A stretch of DNA of 64,000 bases from Methylobacterium thuringiense (GTDB taxonomy: Bacteria; Pseudomonadota; Alphaproteobacteria; Rhizobiales; Beijerinckiaceae), in the NCBI RefSeq assembly GCF_022179645.1, contig NZ_BPRA01000003.1:186001-250000 (forward strand), in the 5' to 3' direction. Positions 39,433 through 48,789 of this stretch are shown here, piece by piece. A program made the position numbers and the translations under genes. Below the pieces are notes generated by a model, which was not told the DNA's origin, made no database searches, and saw nothing but the letters and a program-made list of their open reading frames with translations. The stretch's first letter is position 1. Each line of letters opens with the position of its first letter.

Positions 39433-41229
39433 ATGACCTCGATCAATACCTTCGCTGCCGGCAGCTACGCCGCCGACCGTACCGCCGCGAGCCTTGCCGG
39501 TCTCAAGAGCCGTCTCGACGGGCTGACGACGCAGCTCGCCAGCGGCCGCGCCGCCGAAACCTATGGTGGCCTCGGCTCGGCGCGCACGTCGAGCCTCAGC
39601 GCCCATGCCACGATCAGCGCCCTCGACGGCTATACCGCGGCCATCGCCAGCTCGACTACGCGGGTGACCTTAGCCGCCACGAGCCTGACGCAGGTCAAGA
39701 CGCTCGGCGACAAGTTGCGGACCAGCCTGGCCTCGGCCTCCCTCTCGACCACTGGCACCGGCGTTACCACGAGCACCACGCTGGCACGCTCGAACCTCGA
39801 TGCCGCTCTCGACGCCCTGAACCAGTCGGTGGCGGACAAGTATATCTTTGGTGGCCGCAGCACTGACACCGCGCCGGTGATCTCGTCCGACATCATGCTG
39901 AAAGGTGACCCCTCCACCGGCCTCGCCGGTCTCGAGACCTTGATCGCCGAGCAGAAGAACGCCGATCTCGGAGCGGACGGCAATGGCCGGCTTACGCAGA
40001 CCCAGACCGGATCGACGGTCCTGCTCACGGAAGATGCCAGTGCCAAGGCGCGCGCAAATCTCGGCTTTTCGCTCGTCTCGGCCGTCAGTTCCAATTCTGC
40101 CGGCGTATCGGCGACCCTGACGGCCGGAACCGCTGCGAACGTCGATCTCGCCTTCGCGAGCCAGCCGAGCGACGGCGATCGTGTCCGTGTCGCAGTGCTG
40201 CAAGCCGACGGCAGCCAGAAGATCCTCGACCTCTCGGCCCGTACCACGGCGCTGCCGGGCTCGAGCGACAGTTTCGCTATCGGCGCGACGCCGGCCGACA
40301 CGGCCGCCAACCTCAAGGCCCTGCTCGGCACCGCGTCCATCGCAAGCGTTCAGAGCGCCAGCCCGCCCGGGATTTCGGCCGCCTTCGGCGGAGGCAGTCC
40401 GGCCGCTCTGTCGCTCTCCGCCGGCACGCCCGTCGCCGGAGACACATTGACCCTCAAGGTCGGGATGCGCGATGGGACGACCCAGAGCATCACTCTGACT
40501 GCAGCAGCGACCGCGGATTCCACCTCCGCGACGAATTTCGCCATCGGCGCTACGCCGGCAGACACGGCTGCCAACCTCTCGGTGGCGGTATCGAATGCCC
40601 TGAAGCAAGCAGGCGGCACAGCACTCGCCGCGAGTTCGGCGATACGGGCCTCGGAGAACTTCTTCGACGGCTCGTCCTCGCCGGGTCTCGCGCCGCGACG
40701 GATGGCAGCGGATGGCAGTGGCTATGCCGAGACAGCGAGCAAGAGCACGGTCATCTGGTACACCGGCGACGATGCGGCAACTGATCCGCGCGCGACTGCC
40801 AGCGTCCAGGTCGGTGCAGACAGAAACGTCTCGATCGGTGCCCGGGCCAACGAGGCTCCGCTGCGCGAGACGCTCGCCGCTTTCGCAGCGCTTGCTGCCG
40901 GCGGTTTCACGGATTCGACCGGCACACAGAACGTAGCGCTCTTCCAGGCCACCGCAGATCGGGCGAAAACCCTGGTGACGCCCGCAGACGGCAAGACCGA
41001 TGTCGCCGATCTCGTGGGTGAATTCGGTGTCGCGTCGAACAGCATGGCCGACGCCAAGGCCCAAGCGCAATCCACCAAGACGGCGCTTCAGGATTCCCTC
41101 GAGGGTGTCGAGACGGTCTCCACCGAGGAGGTCGCCGCGAAGCTGTTGACGCTGCAGACGCAGCTGCAGGCCAGCTATCAGGTCACCTCGATGCTCTCGA
41201 AGCTCTCGCTGGTGAACTACCTCTCGTAG
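39433..41229 (+). CDS. flgL: Flagellar hook-associated protein 3 (FlgL), enlarged
   Basis: A 598-residue FlgL/flagellin-like protein, about twice the usual 300 or so. The N-terminal helices (AASLAGLKSRLDGLTTQLAS, then AAETYGGLGSART) and C-terminal helices (EEVAAKLLTLQTQLQASYQV with TSMLSKLSLVNYLS) are typical. Between them, residues about 240-460 hold two related modules whose shared element FAIGATPADTAANL recurs 88 residues apart (F281 and F369). It would cap the hook and accept flagellin, with extra exposed domains. A terminator at 41255-41281 follows, although it is oriented for the opposite strand. Confidence 0.9.
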   Translation: MTSINTFAAGSYAADRTAASLAGLKSRLDGLTTQLASGRAAETYGGLGSARTSSLSAHATISALDGYTAAIASSTTRVTLAATSLTQVKTLGDKLRTSLASASLSTTGTGVTTSTTLARSNLDAALDALNQSVADKYIFGGRSTDTAPVISSDIMLKGDPSTGLAGLETLIAEQKNADLGADGNGRLTQTQTGSTVLLTEDASAKARANLGFSLVSAVSSNSAGVSATLTAGTAANVDLAFASQPSDGDRVRVAVLQADGSQKILDLSARTTALPGSSDSFAIGATPADTAANLKALLGTASIASVQSASPPGISAAFGGGSPAALSLSAGTPVAGDTLTLKVGMRDGTTQSITLTAAATADSTSATNFAIGATPADTAANLSVAVSNALKQAGGTALAASSAIRASENFFDGSSSPGLAPRRMAADGSGYAETASKSTVIWYTGDDAATDPRATASVQVGADRNVSIGARANEAPLRETLAAFAALAAGGFTDSTGTQNVALFQATADRAKTLVTPADGKTDVADLVGEFGVASNSMADAKAQAQSTKTALQDSLEGVETVSTEEVAAKLLTLQTQLQASYQVTSMLSKLSLVNYLS

Positions 41230-41254
41230 ACCTCAACAAAACCGGTCCGAAACG

Positions 41255-41281
41255 AAAAGAGCCGCCCTGAGGGGGCGGCTC
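41255..41281 (-). terminator. Terminator of the DUF4167 gene
   Basis: Stem GAGCCGCCC / GGGCGGCTC (41259-41267 and 41273-41281) with a 5-base loop. Read on the minus strand, the stem is followed by TTTTCGTTTC. It may also stop readthrough from flgL. Confidence 0.85.
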
Positions 41282-41308
41282 TCGATCGTTCGGGCCCGAC
41301 TTCGGCGA

Positions 41309-42565
41309 CTACTCGCCGATATCGCTTGCCTCGGTCTTTTCGGGGGCGGCACCCTCTTCACCGGCCTTGTAGCGCGTGCGGCGCCGACGGGGCTTCGGCG
41401 CAGGTGCTGAATCGTCACCGGTCGCCTCGTGCTGCGGGGTTGCCGCCGGCTCGGGGGTGGATCGAGTCGGCTCGGCATTCGTCTCGGGTACCGGGGTCGG
41501 ATTGCGCGTCGCCGTCATCAGGAAGGCGGGCAGGGCCGACGTTTCGTCGACGGCGTGGCGAGGAGCCTCCTCGCGGTTGCGGCGCTCGCGACGGGGCTGC
41601 GCGCTGCGGGGAGCGGGCGCCTCGTCGCGACTCGCCTCTTGCCGGGGAACGTCCTGGCGGGGGGCGTCTTCGCGAACCGGTTCCTGACGAACGGCGTCCT
41701 GACGTACAGGCTCCGAGCGGCTGAATTCCTGCCGGGTGCGGTCCGGGCGGCCACCGTCCTGGCGATTGAAGTTGCCGCGGCCGTTCTCGTAGCGCGGCTG
41801 GTCCTGTCGAGGCTGATCTTGCCGCGGCTGATCTTGGCGGGGCTGATCCTGATGTGACGGATCATGCCGGGCGGCGTCCTGGCGCGAATAGTCCTGACGC
41901 CCGTAATCCTGGCGGCTCTGTTCGGAGCGACCCTGATCCTGCCGCCCGTAATCCTGGCGAGGCTGGTCTTGCCTGGATTGATCCTGCCTTGGCTGGTCCT
42001 GACGGAACTCGCCGCGGTTGTAGTCCTGGCGATTGTTGTCGAAACGCTGCGGACGATCGTTCCGGTTCTGAAAGCGGTTGGGCCGGTCGTTGCGATCCTG
42101 GCCCTGGCTCCGGTCCTGACGGTTTTGATCCGGACGATCGTTGCCGCGATTCTGCTGCCGCGATTCATAATCCTGGCGCTCGAAAGGCTGCGGCTGCTGG
42201 GCCGCGTCGCCGTAATCATCGCCACCGTAGCCCTGGCGGCCCTGATCGGCGCCGTCCTCATCGCCCTCTTCCTCGTCGTCGAAGCCATTGCGGGCATAGC
42301 CCTGCGAGGCCTGCGGACGGTTCGGCTCCTGGGCGCCGGTGATGATGCGGAAGTAGTGCTCGCCGTGCTGGAAGTAGTTCTCCGCAGCCACGGGATCCCC
42401 GCTCGCGAGGGCGTCGCGGGCCAATTGCGCATATTTGTCTGCGATGTGCTGGGCGGTGCCGCGGACCTTGATGTCAGGTCCGTTGGACTCGTAGGACCGG
42501 GTCAGCGGATTGGGACCCTTGGGCCGGTTTCGGCCGCGCATCCGTCTGTTCTGGTTTGGTCTCAT
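41309..42565 (-). CDS. DUF4167 protein with a long RQDQP-rich disordered region
   Basis: 418 residues from ATG 42565 (MRPNQNRRMRGRNRPKGPNP), with an earlier ATG at 42586. Residues 1-90 form the conserved DUF4167 domain with LTRSYESNGPDIKVRG and TAQHIADKYAQLARDALASG, then YFQHGEHYFRI, found in nearly all Hyphomicrobiales. The rest is disordered: acidic, then about 180 residues dominated by Arg-Gln-Asp repeats (RQDQP, RQDYG), and a basic Arg-rich end. The basic start and RGR patches suggest RNA binding, but this is inference. It follows prmC on the same strand, a conserved order. Confidence 0.88.
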   Translation of the reverse strand: MRPNQNRRMRGRNRPKGPNPLTRSYESNGPDIKVRGTAQHIADKYAQLARDALASGDPVAAENYFQHGEHYFRIITGAQEPNRPQASQGYARNGFDDEEEGDEDGADQGRQGYGGDDYGDAAQQPQPFERQDYESRQQNRGNDRPDQNRQDRSQGQDRNDRPNRFQNRNDRPQRFDNNRQDYNRGEFRQDQPRQDQSRQDQPRQDYGRQDQGRSEQSRQDYGRQDYSRQDAARHDPSHQDQPRQDQPRQDQPRQDQPRYENGRGNFNRQDGGRPDRTRQEFSRSEPVRQDAVRQEPVREDAPRQDVPRQEASRDEAPAPRSAQPRRERRNREEAPRHAVDETSALPAFLMTATRNPTPVPETNAEPTRSTPEPAATPQHEATGDDSAPAPKPRRRRTRYKAGEEGAAPEKTEASDIGE

Positions 42566-42983
42566 CGGCCTCGATTGACCCTTCACTCGCAGCGAAAATT
42601 ATCTCTGACAGAGGTGGACCGGCGGCGCGTGCGGGCCGTCCGCAACCGAGCACAATGCTCGCTGCGGGATGCCTCGCAGGTCGATCCGTGATCTTTCACG
42701 TCGTGCGTGCCGTCGTCTTGTCCGATCGGAGCCCGTGCTCGCACCAAGGCGCGCTTGCGGGTTGACCTTCGACTGTCAGGTTCGATGCCATCGTGCTTGG
42801 CGGCCAGCTTGGCTGTGATGCCGAGTGCGCGTCCGCTCGATGGTGGGGCGATCGTCCGAACCGAAGGCGATGCTGACCGAACCCGATCCTACCGCAGCCC
42901 GTCTTAACGGGCCGTTCACGATCTACACCCTGAACGTAATGGCTGATCGTCTCCGCAACAAGCATTTTTTCATGCCGATGCAA
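42566..42983. other. Intergenic region between prmC and the DUF4167 gene
   Basis: 418 bp with no supported gene. A weak hairpin (GCCCGT / ACGGGC) lies near 42898-42913. It may separate the two genes into different transcripts. Confidence 0.45.
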
Positions 42984-43892
42984 TCATCGCACGACTTTGT
43001 TGTTGGCTGACGTGGCGTCGAACGGTGGCCGAAGCGTGACGACGCGCGCATGACCGGCGAGATCGCAATCGATCCCCCCTACGTGGAAGCCCGCGTCGCG
43101 ACCGAGCCCGGCGACGGCCTCGGCCTGATCGTGGCCGATCTCTAGTAGGAGGGCACCGTCCATCACGAGCAGCCCCGGCCGCGCGGCGATACCATCGATG
43201 ATCGCCCGAAAGGCGTCGAGTCCGTCGGCGCCGCCGTCCAGCGCCTCCGCGGGATCGTATCGGCGCACCTCCTCGGCGAGCGTCGGGATCACGCCACTAG
43301 CGATGTAAGGCGGGTTCGACACGATGAGGTCGAAGGGCCCGCAAACGGCCGCGCACCAGTCTCCGCGTAGGAAGGCGGCGCGGTAGCCGACGCCGTTGCG
43401 CTCGGCATTTTTTCGCGCGGTGGCGAGGGCGTCCGCCGATCGGTCGATGCCGATGCCGCGCGCGCTCGGCCATGCGCAGAGCAATGCGATCAGGATGCAG
43501 CCCGAGCCGGTGCCGAGATCGAGGATGGTCGGGGAGGGCACGGTGCCCAGCCGCAGGGCGGTATCGACGAGCGTTTCCGTATCCGGTCGCGGCACCAGCG
43601 TCCCGGGTGACAAGGCGAAGGTCAGCCCGCGAAACTCCCATTCGCCGAGGATCCGGGCCACCGGTTCCCCTGCGAGCCTTCGCGCGAGCGCTTCCGTGAG
43701 GGCATTCGCTTCCTCCTGTCCGACCGGCACGTGGCCGCGTAGGGCCAAGTCGGTCGAGGTCAGACGGAGAATGTGGAGGAACAGGAAGCGAGCGTCGCCG
43801 CGCGCTTCGGCAATTCCCGCCTGCTCGAGCGCCTGGGCCATCCGGCGGAGTGCCTCGACGCGGGAGCGGCTCGGCTCGATGGGAATGCTCAT
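42984..43892 (-). CDS. prmC: Release factor glutamine N5-methyltransferase
   Basis: A 302-residue SAM-dependent methyltransferase that modifies the GGQ glutamine of release factors 1 and 2. An N-terminal helical domain (about 1-85) is followed by the Rossmann domain: FRGLTFALSPGTLVPRPDTE, SAM-binding motif ILDLGTGSGCILIALL and the catalytic NPPY in LIVSNPPYIASGVIP. The gene lies 25 bases downstream of prfA, which encodes its substrate, in the usual operon. Confidence 0.96.
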   Translation of the reverse strand: MSIPIEPSRSRVEALRRMAQALEQAGIAEARGDARFLFLHILRLTSTDLALRGHVPVGQEEANALTEALARRLAGEPVARILGEWEFRGLTFALSPGTLVPRPDTETLVDTALRLGTVPSPTILDLGTGSGCILIALLCAWPSARGIGIDRSADALATARKNAERNGVGYRAAFLRGDWCAAVCGPFDLIVSNPPYIASGVIPTLAEEVRRYDPAEALDGGADGLDAFRAIIDGIAARPGLLVMDGALLLEIGHDQAEAVAGLGRDAGFHVGGIDCDLAGHARVVTLRPPFDATSANNKVVR

Positions 43893-43917
43893 GGTCGATG
43901 CCGCGGCGGCGCGTGCG

Positions 43918-44997
43918 TCACGCCATGCCTTCGGCCGCGAGCAATTCGGCCTGATGCTCCGTGACGAGCGCGTCGATGACTTCGTCCAGCGCCGTGCCGG
44001 CCATGATCTCTTCGAGCTTGTACAGCGTGAGGTTGATGCGGTGGTCGGTCACCCGCGCCTGCGGAAAGTTGTACGTGCGGATGCGCTCCGAACGGTCGCC
44101 GGAGCCGACCTGGGCCTTGCGATCGGCAGCGCGGACCGAATCCTTGGCGGTCCGCTCCGCGTCGTAGAGTTTTGCACGCAGCAACGACATGGCGCGCGCG
44201 CGGTTCTTGTGCTGCGAGCGCTCTTCCTGGACGAACACCACTATCCCCGTGGGCAGGTGGGTGATGCGGATCGCCGATTCCGTCTTGTTGACGTGCTGGC
44301 CGCCAGCGCCCTGTGCCCGCATGGTGTCGATCTTCAGGTCGGAATCGTTGATGACGATATCGACCTCCTCGGCCTCCGGCAGTACCGCGACGGTGGCCGC
44401 CGAGGTGTGGATGCGGCCTTGCGTCTCGGTCTCCGGCACGCGCTGAACGCGGTGCGCGCCGCTCTCGAACTTGAGGCGGGAGAACACGCCGCGTCCGTTC
44501 ACCTCGGCGAAGATTTCGCGATAGCCGCCCATGGTGCCCTCGCTCTGCGAGATCACCTCGACGCGCCAGCCCTTGGCCTCGGCATACTTTGCGTACATCT
44601 CGAACAGGTCGCCGGCGAAGAGGGCCGCCTCGTCGCCGCCGGTGCCGGCGCGGATTTCGAGGATCGCGCTCTTCTCGTCGGCCGCGTCCTTCGGCAGCAG
44701 AATGAGTTGGAGGCCGCGATGCGCCTTCTCCAGCGCCTCTTCGGCCTCGGGCTTCTCGTCGGCGGCGAGCGCGCGCATCTCGGCATCGCCTCCGGCGATC
44801 AGCGTCTCGATGCCGGAGAGGTTGTCGATCGCGGCCCGATAGGCCTGGATCGAAGCGACGACGCCGTCGAGGCCCGACAATTCACGGGAGAGCGCGACGA
44901 AGCTCTCCGCATCGGCCGAGCCGGTGCTCAGCATCGCGGTGACGATGTCGTGCCGCGCCAGGATGGCGTCGAGGCGATCGGAGGGAATGGGGGTCAT
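43918..44997 (-). CDS. prfA: Peptide chain release factor 1
   Basis: A 359-residue RF1, which reads UAG and UAA stop codons. It has the peptidyl-hydrolysis motif in [20 protein letters not shown] and the codon-recognition PxT in [20 protein letters not shown]. It also has [20 protein letters not shown], typical of RF1. It lies between ptsP and prmC on the minus strand with a 67-base gap to ptsP. The length and both motifs are normal. Confidence 0.97.
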   Translation of the reverse strand: MTPIPSDRLDAILARHDIVTAMLSTGSADAESFVALSRELSGLDGVVASIQAYRAAIDNLSGIETLIAGGDAEMRALAADEKPEAEEALEKAHRGLQLILLPKDAADEKSAILEIRAGTGGDEAALFAGDLFEMYAKYAEAKGWRVEVISQSEGTMGGYREIFAEVNGRGVFSRLKFESGAHRVQRVPETETQGRIHTSAATVAVLPEAEEVDIVINDSDLKIDTMRAQGAGGQHVNKTESAIRITHLPTGIVVFVQEERSQHKNRARAMSLLRAKLYDAERTAKDSVRAADRKAQVGSGDRSERIRTYNFPQARVTDHRINLTLYKLEEIMAGTALDEVIDALVTEHQAELLAAEGMA

Positions 44998-45064
44998 CGT
45001 CCTGCGGGACTAGGCGTGAAAAGGAACGGAAGATGGCGTTTGGCGGCGTCTGGACTGGCAGAGC

Positions 45065-47329
45065 CTAGATAGGCACGCCCTTCGCCTTCGCGAAGGCGGT
45101 GAGCGCGGGCCGGAGCGAAGCGCCGTCCGTCGCCTTGGCGAGTTCGGCCTCGATCAAGGCGCGGACTTCTTCGGCCTCGATCGAGAGAACCATCGCCTTC
45201 ACCGGCCCGATCGAAGCCGGCGACATCGAGAAGTTGCGGAAGCCGAGGCCGATCAGGGCCATGGCTTCGAGCGGGCGTCCACCGATCTCGCCGCAGACCG
45301 TCACCGGGCAACCCATGGCCTCGGCGCGGTCCGCGATCAGCCGGAAAGCCCGCATCGCCGCGCCGCAGAGGGGATCGAACCGGTCAGCGACGCGCCGGTT
45401 CTCGCGGTCGACCGCGAACAGGAACTGCATCAGGTCGTTGGAGCCGACCGAGAGAAAATCCGCCTCGCGGGCGATCTCGTCGATCTGGAACAGCAGCGAG
45501 GGCACCTCGACCATTGCACCGAGCTTGCAATCGGTCGGCAGAGGATAGCCGTGGCGGCGCAGATGCGCCTTCTCGCGCTCGACGATGCCGCGGGCGCGGG
45601 TGAACTCCTCCACCGTCGCCACCATCGGGAACATGATCTTGATGGCCCGCCCGCCGGCCGCCTTGAGCAGCGCGCGCAGCTGCACCCGCAACAGGGCAGG
45701 GCGGTCGAGGCCGATGCGGATCGCGCGCCAGCCGAGAGCCGGATTCTCCTCTTCCAGGCTCGGCATGTACGGCAGGATCTTGTCGCCGCCGATGTCGAGG
45801 GTCCGAATGGTGACGGGCAGATCGCCGGTGGCGGCGAAGACCGCCTCGTAGAGCGTCTGCTGCTCGGCGGCCGACGGCATCCGCTGGGCAACCATGAACT
45901 GCAGCTCGGTGCGGAACAGGCCGATGCCTTCCGCGCCGGTCTCGGCGAGATGGCTGAGGTCGATCAGCAGGCCGGCATTGAGGTGCAGCCCGATGCGGAC
46001 CTTGTCGCGGGTCGTCGCCGGCACGTCGCGGAGCGCCCGGTATTGCTCCTGGCGCCGGGCGCGCAGGCGGGCCTGCTCGGCATAGGCCGACTCGATTTCC
46101 GGCGAGGGCCGCACCTGGATCTCGCCAGCACCGCCATCGACGATGATCGCATCGCCCGAATCGCAGAGCGCCGTGGCGTTGGCGATCTCGCCAACCGCGG
46201 GAATGCCCAGCGCCCGCGCGACGATGGCGATGTGGCTGGTCGGGCCGCCTTCCTCCAGCACTACGCCGCGCAGGTTCGCCCGGTCGTAGTCGAGAAGTGC
46301 CGCCGGCCCCATGGAGCGCGCCACGAGGATCGCGTTCTCCGGCAGGGCGCCGGTGCCGCCGCCGGCCTCGTGGCCGATCAGGCGGCGTAGGAGGCGGTTG
46401 GCGAGGTCGTCGAGATCGTGCAGGCGGTCACGCAGATACGGATCGGACTGGCGCATCATCCGCGCGCGGTTGTCCGACTGCACCCGCTCGACGGCGGCCT
46501 CCGCCGTGAGACCCGACTGCACCGCCTCGCGCATCCGGCGCAGCCAGCCCTTGTCGTGGGCGAACATGCGTACGGTTTCGAGGACTTCGCGCGATTCGTT
46601 CGAACCGATGCCGTCGCCACGTTCGACCAACTCGTCGATCGCCGAACGGACGTCCTCGATCGCCTCTTCCAGGCGCACGACCTCGGGCTCGACGCTCTCG
46701 GCGATCAGCCGCTTCACGACGATGCGCGGCTCGTGCAGCACGACGTGGCCGAGGCCGATTCCGTCGGCAAGCGGCACGCCGCGCTGGCTCACAGGCCGTC
46801 GCGCCGCGCTGCCGGCGCCGGGGGCGAGCGCCTGGAGCTCGCCCGAGGCGATCATCTCCGCCAGCACCATGGCGGTGGTCTGGAGGGCCTCGATCTCCTC
46901 GTCGGAATAGACCCGGTAGGTCTTGTTCTGGACGACGAGGACGCCGAGCGTGTTGCCGGCCCGCAGCAGCGGTACGCCGAGGAAGGCGTGGTAGATCTCT
47001 TCCCCGGTTTCGGGCCGATACGAGAAATTCGGGTGCGATTGGGCGTCGGAGAGCGAGAGCGGCTCGGCCTGGTTCGCGATCAGACCAACAAGGCCCTCGT
47101 CGGCCCGCAGCCGCGTGATGTGGACCGCCTCGCGGTTCAGGCCCTCTGTTGCGAACAGCTCGAGCGTGTTGTCGTCGCGCAACACATAGACCGAGCAGAC
47201 CTCGGCGATGACGTTCGCGGCGATGAGGACGACGATGCGGTCGAGGCGTGCCTGTGCGCTGACAGGCTCCGCCATGGCTTCGCGGAGCCGGCGCAGAAGC
47301 AGGCGCGGGCCTCCGGGCGCAGCGGGCAT
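45065..47329 (-). CDS. ptsP: PEP-protein phosphotransferase of the nitrogen PTS (EI-Ntr)
   Basis: A 754-residue enzyme I paralogue that phosphorylates NPr from PEP in the regulatory nitrogen PTS. Residues about 20-165 form a GAF domain (VCSVYVLRDDNTLELFATEG). The phosphohistidine domain has EEGGPTSHIAIVARALGIPA, and the C-terminal TIM barrel has GIGLFRTELQFMVAQ and the active cysteine in VTVCGEIGGRPL. The GAF domain is thought to sense nitrogen status through glutamine or 2-oxoglutarate. It lies between lysC and prfA, an order conserved in alphaproteobacteria. Confidence 0.96.
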   Translation of the reverse strand: MPAAPGGPRLLLRRLREAMAEPVSAQARLDRIVVLIAANVIAEVCSVYVLRDDNTLELFATEGLNREAVHITRLRADEGLVGLIANQAEPLSLSDAQSHPNFSYRPETGEEIYHAFLGVPLLRAGNTLGVLVVQNKTYRVYSDEEIEALQTTAMVLAEMIASGELQALAPGAGSAARRPVSQRGVPLADGIGLGHVVLHEPRIVVKRLIAESVEPEVVRLEEAIEDVRSAIDELVERGDGIGSNESREVLETVRMFAHDKGWLRRMREAVQSGLTAEAAVERVQSDNRARMMRQSDPYLRDRLHDLDDLANRLLRRLIGHEAGGGTGALPENAILVARSMGPAALLDYDRANLRGVVLEEGGPTSHIAIVARALGIPAVGEIANATALCDSGDAIIVDGGAGEIQVRPSPEIESAYAEQARLRARRQEQYRALRDVPATTRDKVRIGLHLNAGLLIDLSHLAETGAEGIGLFRTELQFMVAQRMPSAAEQQTLYEAVFAATGDLPVTIRTLDIGGDKILPYMPSLEEENPALGWRAIRIGLDRPALLRVQLRALLKAAGGRAIKIMFPMVATVEEFTRARGIVEREKAHLRRHGYPLPTDCKLGAMVEVPSLLFQIDEIAREADFLSVGSNDLMQFLFAVDRENRRVADRFDPLCGAAMRAFRLIADRAEAMGCPVTVCGEIGGRPLEAMALIGLGFRNFSMSPASIGPVKAMVLSIEAEEVRALIEAELAKATDGASLRPALTAFAKAKGVPI

Positions 47330-47416
47330 CTCGTCGTCAATCCGTGTTCAGCCGATGCAACCACCAAACGTGCCAACCGCCGAGGCGGTAGCACGTCACG
47401 CGTGCGGCGAGTACGG

Positions 47417-48652
47417 TCAGGCCTGATCGAGGCCGTATAGCGAGTGGAGCGTGCGAACGGCAAGCTCCGTGTAGGCGGCATCGATCAGGACGGAGAACTT
47501 GATCTCCGACGTGGTGATCGCCCGGATGTTGATGCCCTTCTCGGCAAGCGCCCGAAACGCCTTGGCGGCGACACCCGCATGGCTGCGCATGCCGACGCCG
47601 ATTGCCGACACCTTGACCACGTCGGTGGCGCCTTCGATCTGGCCGTACTCGATGATGCCGCGCTGCGCGTCGAGGATCGCGCGGGAGCGTTGATAGTCGG
47701 CCGCCGGCACCGTGAAGGTCATGTCCGTGGTCGACTGGTCTCCCGACACGGTCTGGATGATCATGTCGACGTTGATGTTGGCGTCCGCCAGCGGGCCGAA
47801 GATCGCCGCGGCGATGCCGGGGCTGTCCTTGACCGAGCGGAGGGTGATCTGGGCCTCGTCCTTCGAGAAGGCGATCCCGGTGATGATCTGCTGTTCCACG
47901 ATGTCGTCCTCGTCGCAGATGAGGGTGCCCGGGCGCGCTGCGTCGGGGGGATCGAAGGAGGAGCGCACCGTCGTCGGCACGCGATGGACCATGGCAAGCT
48001 CGACGGAGCGGACCTGAAGCACTTTGGCCCCGAGGGAGGCCATCTCCAGCATCTCCTCGAAGGTTACCCGCTCCATGCGCGTCGCCTTCGGTACGATGCG
48101 CGGGTCGGTGGTGTAGACGCCATCCACGTCCGTGTAGATGTCGCAGCGCTCCGCGCCGATCGCGGCGGCGATGGCGACCGCGCTCGTATCCGAACCGCCA
48201 CGCCCGAGGGTCGCGAGACGGCCGGTGCCGGTGTGGATGCCCTGGAAGCCGGCGATGACGGCGACTTCGCCGCGTGCGAACCCAGCATCGAGGTTTTTAG
48301 GGTCGATCGCCTCGATCCTTGCGGATCCGTGTGCTTCCGACGTCTCGATGGGGATCTGCCAGCCCTGCCAGGAGCGGGCCTTGATGCCGGCCTTCTGCAG
48401 GGCGATGGCGAGGAGACCCGAGGTGACCTGCTCGCCCGAGGCGACGACGGCGTCGTACTCGGCCTCGTCGTAAAGGGCGTTGCAGTCCTTGACCCAGGCG
48501 ACGAGCTCGTTCGTCTTGCCCGACATCGCCGAGACCACAACGGCCACCTCGTAGCCGGCCGCGACCTCGCGGGCGACGTGGGCGGCCACGTTGCGGATGC
48601 GGTCGACGTTCGCGACGGAGGTCCCGCCGAATTTCATCACCAAACGAGGCAT
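47417..48652 (-). CDS. lysC: Aspartate kinase
   Basis: A 411-residue monofunctional aspartokinase, first step to lysine, methionine and threonine. The start MPRLVMKFGGTSVANVDRI contains the KFGGTS motif. Other marks are GRGGSDTSAVAIAAAIGAER and CDIYTDVDGVYTTDPRIV in the catalytic domain. Two C-terminal ACT domains (about residues 265-405, ISDITLRS-like KDEAQITLRSVKDSPG and VSAIGVGMRSHAGVAAKAF) give feedback inhibition. It is divergent from ubiG and first of a long minus-strand run. It supplies the homoserine branch used by the sulfhydrylases elsewhere in the window. Confidence 0.97.
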   Translation of the reverse strand: MPRLVMKFGGTSVANVDRIRNVAAHVAREVAAGYEVAVVVSAMSGKTNELVAWVKDCNALYDEAEYDAVVASGEQVTSGLLAIALQKAGIKARSWQGWQIPIETSEAHGSARIEAIDPKNLDAGFARGEVAVIAGFQGIHTGTGRLATLGRGGSDTSAVAIAAAIGAERCDIYTDVDGVYTTDPRIVPKATRMERVTFEEMLEMASLGAKVLQVRSVELAMVHRVPTTVRSSFDPPDAARPGTLICDEDDIVEQQIITGIAFSKDEAQITLRSVKDSPGIAAAIFGPLADANINVDMIIQTVSGDQSTTDMTFTVPAADYQRSRAILDAQRGIIEYGQIEGATDVVKVSAIGVGMRSHAGVAAKAFRALAEKGINIRAITTSEIKFSVLIDAAYTELAVRTLHSLYGLDQA

Positions 48653-48789
48653 GTCGCGTCCGGTCGTCTCAATCGTGTCGAGCCATGGATCGGGGAGCCC
48701 GAAGCGGTTCGCGTCGCCGCGGATCGTCGCGGCGGCTGTACCGGGAAGGCGCCCGGCGGGTACAAGGGCCTCTCGAAGGTGTCAATGCG

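Noticed and set aside
41670-42200. CRISPR-like or minisatellite array
   Set aside because: The periodicity is of RQD codons inside the DUF4167 reading frame, with degenerate short units and no spacers.
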